DNA of 10,259 bases. Origin: an uncultured Bacilli bacterium (GTDB lineage: Bacteria > Bacillota_I > Bacilli_A > RF39 > UBA660). This document shows, piece after piece, positions 6,335 to 10,259 of this stretch (positions are counted from its first letter, which is position 1; the number at the start of each line of letters is the position of its first letter). A program made the translations under genes and the position numbers. The stretch covers positions 1-10,259 of the forward strand of contig CAJGDV010000037.1 of NCBI GenBank assembly GCA_904502155.1, read 5' to 3'. The notes under the pieces were generated by a model, which did no database searches, was not told the DNA's origin, and worked only from the letters and a program-made list of their open reading frames with translations.

Positions 6335-6398
6335 AAAAAAGCAAAAGAAAAACAGAAATAAATACTGTTTATACAGTCATTAATTCTGTTTCTTTTGC
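6332..6398 (-). terminator. Intrinsic terminator of frr, with its 5' arm in the coding sequence
   Basis: On the minus strand GCAAAAGAAACAGAA (6398..6384) pairs with TTCTGTTTTTCTTTTGC (6357..6341), with a 2-nt bulge, followed by nine T (6340..6332). The 5' arm encodes frr residues AKETE near the C-terminus. The stop codon lies in the loop, which itself can form ACTGT/ACAGT. Confidence 0.82.
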
Positions 6399-6911
6399 TT
6401 TAAATTTATCATCAACAATTTTATTAAACTTATTAATTAATTCTTGAACATCATCATTTAAGGCTTTCTTTTCATCATCAGTAATTTCTAATTTTTTAAT
6501 ATCATTATTAGCACTTTGTCTAATATTTCTTAAAGCGATTTTAGCTTCTTCAGCAATTTGTTTTGATTGTTTAACATAATCTCTTCTTGTTTGTTCAGTA
6601 AGTGCTGGGATATTTAAAATAATTACTTCACCATTATTATTTGGTGTTAAACCAACATTAGCCTCATAAATTCCTTTTTCAATTAAACCTAAACTAGATT
6701 TATCAAATGGTTTAATCATTAATTGTCTAGCTTCTGGAATTGAAATAGTAGCTAATTGTTTAAGTGGAGTTGGTGCACCATAATAATTTACCATAACACC
6801 ATCTAAAATAGCAGGATTAGCTCTTCCAGCTCTAATATTTAATAATCTTTTATCAAGTGACTCAATAGCACTTTGCATATTCATTTCAGTTTCTAATAAA
6901 ATTTCTTCCAT
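6369..6911 (-). CDS. frr: Ribosome recycling factor
   Basis: The 180-residue protein, with EF-G, splits the post-termination ribosome. Length and sequence fit RRF over its whole length: the N-terminal helix with LNIRAGRANPAILDGVMVNYYGAPTPL (24-50), QLATISIPEARQLMIKPFD (52-70), IEKGIYEANVGLTPNNNGEVIILNIPALTEQTRRDYVK (77-114) and the long C-terminal helix pair with ALRNIRQSANNDIKKL (126-141). The ATG at 6911 has AAAGGA 8 nt upstream. The common neighbour pyrH is absent; dnaE lies upstream instead, 41 nt away. It can be read from dnaE and from its own promoter (TTGAGT-17-TATAAT), and ends at a terminator that starts inside its coding sequence. Confidence 0.97.
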   Translation of the reverse strand: MEEILLETEMNMQSAIESLDKRLLNIRAGRANPAILDGVMVNYYGAPTPLKQLATISIPEARQLMIKPFDKSSLGLIEKGIYEANVGLTPNNNGEVIILNIPALTEQTRRDYVKQSKQIAEEAKIALRNIRQSANNDIKKLEITDDEKKALNDDVQELINKFNKIVDDKFKAKETELMTV

Positions 6912-6932
6912 TGTGTCCGTCCTTTCGTAAAT

Positions 6933-6961
6933 ATTATAATATAAAATTAATTTTAACTCAA
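6933..6961 (-). promoter_or_regulatory. Promoter of frr inside the dnaE end
   Basis: The minus strand has TTGAGT (6961..6956), a 17-nt spacer and a perfect TATAAT (6938..6933). The -35 hexamer is formed by the last two sense codons of dnaE (Leu-Ser). The predicted start near 6926 leaves a leader of about 15 nt. Unlike other minus-strand promoters here, it has no TG extension. Confidence 0.65.
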
Positions 6962-9832
6962 TACTTTTAAATTATTTATAATTAATTGTAAATCATCTCT
7001 TTTATCTACTTTTCCATCAATTAAAATTATATTACCTATTTTTATTTCAGGTATATTTTCATATGTTTTAGGAAATATTACCATTTCAATATCACCAGTT
7101 TCATCACTACCAGTTAAAAATAGCATATTCTCATTTTTCTTTGTTTTTATTTTATTAATTCTATTAATTAATAAAACTGTTTTTAATGTTTGATTTGATC
7201 TAAAATTTTCAATTTTAATGTAATTTTTAAAATCACTAACTGGATGTTTTCTTAAATAAAATCCAAATAATTCATATTCAAAATCTAATAAATCTTTAGA
7301 ACTAAATTCTTCACATAATTTAATTTCAGGTTTTAAATCTATTCCTAAATCTATTCCATAATCTGTTTCAGCATAATTAATAAGTGAATCTAAATTTCTC
7401 ATTAATGTTTGCCTATTATAATTAAATTCATCTAAACATCCTGATAGAATTAAATTTTCAATTGTTTTTCTATTTACTTCCTTACCATAACATTTTTTAA
7501 AAAAATCAAAAACATCATTAAATGGTCTTTCATTTATAATCTTAAGTGATGCACTTTGACCAATTCCTTTAATTCCTTTAAAAGGATAAATAACTTCGCT
7601 ATTTTGTATTTCAAATAAAAGATTACTTTTATTTATACTTGGCATAATAATTTTAATATTATGTTTTTTAAGGTCATTAATATATTCTCTAACATTTTCG
7701 GTAGCACCTAATGAATTATTTAGCATGTTTTTCATAAAATATGGTCTATAGTGTGCTTTTAAATATGCTTCATCATACGATATTTTTGAATATGCTACAG
7801 AGTGACTTTTATTAAAACCATAACTTGCAAACTTTAAAATAATTTCATAAACTTCGTTTGCTTTTTTTTCTGTATGACCTCTTTGAATACTTTGTTTTAT
7901 AAATTTTTCTTTTTGTTTTAGTATGATTTCTTCTTTTTTCTTTCCCATAGCTCTTCTAAGAAGGTCTGCTTCTCCTAATGTGTATCCTGCAAACTCTCTT
8001 GCTACTTGCATTACTTGTTCTTGGTAAATCATTATACCGTATGTTGGTTTTAATATTTTTTCTAAAATTGGATCAATATAATCTATTTTTTCTATTCCAT
8101 TTTTTCGATCAATATAATTATCTATAAATTGCATTGCTCCTGGTCTATATAATGCTATTGCAGCATATACATCTTCGAATGTTTTTGGTTTTAATTTTTT
8201 TAGGAAGTTTATCATTCCTTCTTTTTCAAACTGGAAGATACCTTTGGTATCTCCTTTATAAAATAAATCTAGTGTCTTTTTATCATTTAATGGTATTTCT
8301 TTTAAATCAATATTACCGATATCATCAACAATATTATGAATTGCCTTTAAATTAGTTAAAGATAGAAAGTCCATTTTTAAAAGACCTAATTCTTCTAGGT
8401 AATCCATATTGTATGCTGTTGTATAAAAGTCTTTGTTTGATTTATCAAGTGGTATATAATTATCAATATCATAAGGACACATAATTACACCAGCAGCATG
8501 AATAGATGTTGCTCTTTTTATATTTTCTAATTTTAATGCTACATTAAATAAAATAGTATAAATTTTATCTGTTTTAATTATTTCTTTTAATTCTTTATTT
8601 TGAGTTATATTTTCTTTTAATGATAGTTTAGAATCTAATTTTTTTGATATATAATCTATTTTAGATAGTTCTATATTCATTACTCTTCCAACATCTCTTA
8701 TAGCATTTTTAGCTTTCATTGTTGTAAATGATATTATTGGTACTACTCTTTTTTCGCCATATTTATTAATACAGTAATCAATTACTTCTTTTCTTCTATC
8801 GTCTTGTATATCTATGTCTATATCGGGCATTGTAACGCGTTCTGGGTTTAGAAAACGTTCAAATAATAAATTATACTTAATAGGGTCTATTTCCGTTATA
8901 TCAAGCAAATAAGACACTAATGAGCCTGCTGCTGAACCTCTTCCTGGTCCAATATAAATATTATTATTTTTAGCATAACTAATAAAATCACTAACAACTA
9001 AAAAATAATCACAAAATCCCATCTTTTCAATTATATCTAATTCTATTTTAAGTCTATCAATATATATTTTATTAACTTCTTTACCAAAAATTCTTTTTAA
9101 ACCTTTAATACATTCTTCTTTAAGTACTATCTTACTATCTTTATCTACAATAGCTTTAGGTAGTAACCCTTCCGTCTTATTAATTTCTACATTACATTTA
9201 TTTACAATTTCATAATTGTTTTCTAAATCTTCTAGGGGTAATTTTTTTAAAATTTCTTCTAGTACTAAATAATTATTTTTATTTTCTATTTTTATTTCAT
9301 TTATTGTTTTTCCTTCTTTTATTGCTATTAGAAATTTTAAATATTTAAAGTCATCTTTTTCTAAATATAGTATTTCATTCATAAATACTTTTGGAAGTTT
9401 ACTTAATGTTTGTCTTTCACTTGGTTTTGTATAGGAACAATATATATCTTCAAATATTAATTTTAATTTAGGATAAAATTTACTTGCTTTGTAAGGTAAA
9501 ATACATATTAAGTTATCACTATATTGTTTTAATTCACTGGCTTCTATTTCTCTTTCTGATTGTATTGTTGAAAGTTTCATTAAGTTTCTATATCCATCAT
9601 AATTTTTAGCGTATAATACTATTTTTTCTTGTATTTTTATTTCTAAACCTATTATAGGTTTTATATCATTTTTAATACATTCTTTATAAAAATCGTATGT
9701 ACCATACATATTTTCATCTGTTATAGTTAAAGCTTTAATATCATTTTTTTTAGCATAGTCTATAAGTTCATTTATTTTGATTAAACTTTTTAAAATGCTA
9801 TTATTTGTTTTTAAATATAATGGTGCAAACAT
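6953..9832 (-). CDS. dnaE: DNA polymerase III alpha subunit, DnaE type
   Basis: The 959-residue protein is a C-family replicative polymerase, somewhat short for DnaE (usually about 1000-1160). The N-terminal PHP domain (about 1-230) is reduced: FAPLYLKTNNS stands where active PHP domains have HLHVHT, and TDENMYGTYDFY where they have TDHGN, so metal-binding histidines are gone. Palm and fingers are intact: GPGRGSAAGSLVSYLLDITEIDP (295-317), MPDIDID (335-341, catalytic Asp337 and Asp339), IRDVGR (378-383), IHAAGVIM (444-451), KMDFLSL (third Asp488), IYQEQVMQVA (602-611) and LGEADLLRRAMGKKK (619-633). Tandem HhH (GIKGIGQSAS, 753-762) and a C-terminal OB fold (about 885-959) follow; there is no tau-binding extension. 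In B. subtilis DnaE extends primers for PolC; a partner polymerase is not visible here. The ATG has AGGGGG about 8 nt upstream. There is no tryptophan in the whole protein. Confidence 0.96.
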   Translation of the reverse strand: MFAPLYLKTNNSILKSLIKINELIDYAKKNDIKALTITDENMYGTYDFYKECIKNDIKPIIGLEIKIQEKIVLYAKNYDGYRNLMKLSTIQSEREIEASELKQYSDNLICILPYKASKFYPKLKLIFEDIYCSYTKPSERQTLSKLPKVFMNEILYLEKDDFKYLKFLIAIKEGKTINEIKIENKNNYLVLEEILKKLPLEDLENNYEIVNKCNVEINKTEGLLPKAIVDKDSKIVLKEECIKGLKRIFGKEVNKIYIDRLKIELDIIEKMGFCDYFLVVSDFISYAKNNNIYIGPGRGSAAGSLVSYLLDITEIDPIKYNLLFERFLNPERVTMPDIDIDIQDDRRKEVIDYCINKYGEKRVVPIISFTTMKAKNAIRDVGRVMNIELSKIDYISKKLDSKLSLKENITQNKELKEIIKTDKIYTILFNVALKLENIKRATSIHAAGVIMCPYDIDNYIPLDKSNKDFYTTAYNMDYLEELGLLKMDFLSLTNLKAIHNIVDDIGNIDLKEIPLNDKKTLDLFYKGDTKGIFQFEKEGMINFLKKLKPKTFEDVYAAIALYRPGAMQFIDNYIDRKNGIEKIDYIDPILEKILKPTYGIMIYQEQVMQVAREFAGYTLGEADLLRRAMGKKKEEIILKQKEKFIKQSIQRGHTEKKANEVYEIILKFASYGFNKSHSVAYSKISYDEAYLKAHYRPYFMKNMLNNSLGATENVREYINDLKKHNIKIIMPSINKSNLLFEIQNSEVIYPFKGIKGIGQSASLKIINERPFNDVFDFFKKCYGKEVNRKTIENLILSGCLDEFNYNRQTLMRNLDSLINYAETDYGIDLGIDLKPEIKLCEEFSSKDLLDFEYELFGFYLRKHPVSDFKNYIKIENFRSNQTLKTVLLINRINKIKTKKNENMLFLTGSDETGDIEMVIFPKTYENIPEIKIGNIILIDGKVDKRDDLQLIINNLKVLS

Positions 9833-9855
9833 TTTTATTCCCCCTATCTAAAATC

Positions 9856-9866
9856 ATTTTAACACA
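9856..9866 (-). promoter_or_regulatory. Extended -10 promoter of dnaE
   Basis: The minus strand reads TGTGTTAAAAT, a TRTGn extension before TAAAAT (9861..9856; one mismatch to TATAAT). No good -35 is seen. The predicted start near 9849 leaves a leader of about 17 nt. It is divergent from the rpmB promoter, about 50 bp away. Confidence 0.5.
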
Positions 9867-9912
9867 TTTTATTTTTTTTTAAAGTAAAAAGTTAATATTT
9901 CCTTTAAAATAT

Positions 9913-9941
9913 TTGACTTATTAATAAATTTATGATAAAGT
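9913..9941 (+). promoter_or_regulatory. Promoter of rpmB
   Basis: TTGACT (9913-9918), a 17-nt spacer and TAAAGT (9936-9941), preceded by TATG as an extended -10. The -35 matches five of six consensus bases. The predicted start near 9948 gives a leader of about 39 nt, longer than those of the minus-strand genes. Confidence 0.65.
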
Positions 9942-9956
9942 TATTAAGCAAGGAAC

Positions 9957-9970
9957 AAATTTATAAATTT
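9957..9970. repeat. Perfect 14-bp palindrome in the rpmB leader
   Basis: AAATTTATAAATTT is its own reverse complement and lies between the predicted start site and the AGGAGG site of rpmB. It could be an operator, but in DNA this AT-rich such a palindrome may be chance. No regulator is known for it. Confidence 0.35.
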
Positions 9971-9986
9971 ATGAGGAGGAATAAGG

Positions 9987-10163
9987 ATGGCTAAAAAAGT
10001 AAGTAACAAAACTCCATTATTTGGAAATAGAAGATCACATGCTTGTAATGCTACAAGACATGCTCAAAAACCAAATTATCAAAAAGTTAAATTAGATAAT
10101 GGTGAAACTGTTGTAATGACAGCTAGAGAACTTAGAACTTTAAAGAAAAATGCTGCTAACTAG
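9987..10163 (+). CDS. rpmB: 50S ribosomal protein L28
   Basis: A 58-residue basic protein of the large ribosomal subunit, the only clear plus-strand gene. GNRRSHACNATRHAQKPNYQKVKL (13-36) matches the L28 core, and MTARELRTLKKN (44-55) matches the usual V..R.L.....K ending. The N-terminus KKVSNKTPLFG has no CxxC pair, so this is the zinc-free type. The ATG at 9987 has AGGAGG 7 nt upstream (9974-9979). The gene has its own promoter and a strong terminator, so it is monocistronic. It is divergent from dnaE and ends in TAG, the only non-TAA stop seen. Confidence 0.95.
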   Translation: MAKKVSNKTPLFGNRRSHACNATRHAQKPNYQKVKLDNGETVVMTARELRTLKKNAAN

Positions 10164-10180
10164 TATTTTTTTTTATATTT

Positions 10181-10211
10181 AAAAGGAATGACAAATGTCA
10201 TTCCTTTTTTT
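10181..10211 (+). terminator. Intrinsic terminator of rpmB
   Basis: AAAAGGAATGA (10181-10191) pairs perfectly with TCATTCCTTTT (10198-10208) around a CAAATG loop, and the T-run extends to 10211. On the minus strand the hairpin is followed by only TTTT, so it would act weakly, if at all, in the other direction. Confidence 0.88.
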
Positions 10212-10259
10212 AGTCTACTGTTACAACTTTTCTTGTAGTATATAAACGAGAATATACAG
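10210..10259 (-). CDS. Possible 3' end of an unidentified minus-strand gene
   Basis: One minus-strand frame is open from the window edge to a TAA at 10212..10210 and would encode VYSRLYTTRKVVTVD as a C-terminus. The stop falls right at the rpmB terminator, as expected for a convergent gene sharing that hairpin. Fifteen open codons are little evidence in any frame. I do not recognise the protein; it could equally be intergenic. Confidence 0.35.
   Translation of the reverse strand, partial: VYSRLYTTRKVVTVD

Overview
The window is very AT-rich, densely packed, and carries almost everything on the minus strand. The visible gene set is a type IV prepilin-like pair, a T-box controlled aminoacyl-tRNA synthetase operon, DnaE with a degenerate PHP domain, RRF and an L28. 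Together with AGGAGG-type ribosome binding sites, this points to a low-GC Gram-positive (Bacillota, Bacilli/Erysipelotrichia-like or Mollicutes-related uncultured gut lineage). Tryptophan is encoded only by TGG in full-length genes, so the standard code fits. Every visible stop is TAA except one TAG.

Layout, in transcription order. On the far right, rpmB (L28) is the only plus-strand gene. It has a good promoter and its own terminator, and faces a possible tail of an unidentified minus-strand gene at the window edge. Divergent from rpmB, dnaE and then frr run leftwards. frr has an extra promoter whose -35 lies inside the last codons of dnaE, and a terminator whose 5' arm lies inside the frr coding sequence. 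Next come a SanA/YdcF-type membrane protein gene and an AI-2E family permease gene, each with a promoter just upstream.

The permease is followed by an alanine-type T-box leader (GCU specifier, UGGU acceptor-binding bulge, antiterminator and terminator). It controls an unusual operon: a dNMP-kinase-like P-loop protein, then cmk, then alaS. The genes overlap or abut, so they are probably co-transcribed, and two nucleotide kinases would be governed by the charging state of tRNA-Ala. The encoded AlaRS is compact (583 aa): the aminoacylation and editing domains are present, but the beta-barrel linker and the C-terminal C-Ala domain are missing. The alaS terminator overlaps its stop codon, and its U-tract runs straight into the promoter of the last unit.

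That last unit is a tandem pair of prepilin-like genes with identical first 28 residues. The first is complete and fuses a prepilin N-terminus to a cysteine-containing region with BspA-type leucine-rich repeats. The second is cut by the window edge.

A recurring theme is extended -10 promoters (TGnTATAAT-like) with predicted 5' leaders of only about 12-17 nt. These are often fused to the preceding terminator or coding end. No mobile element, CRISPR array, tRNA or rRNA was seen.
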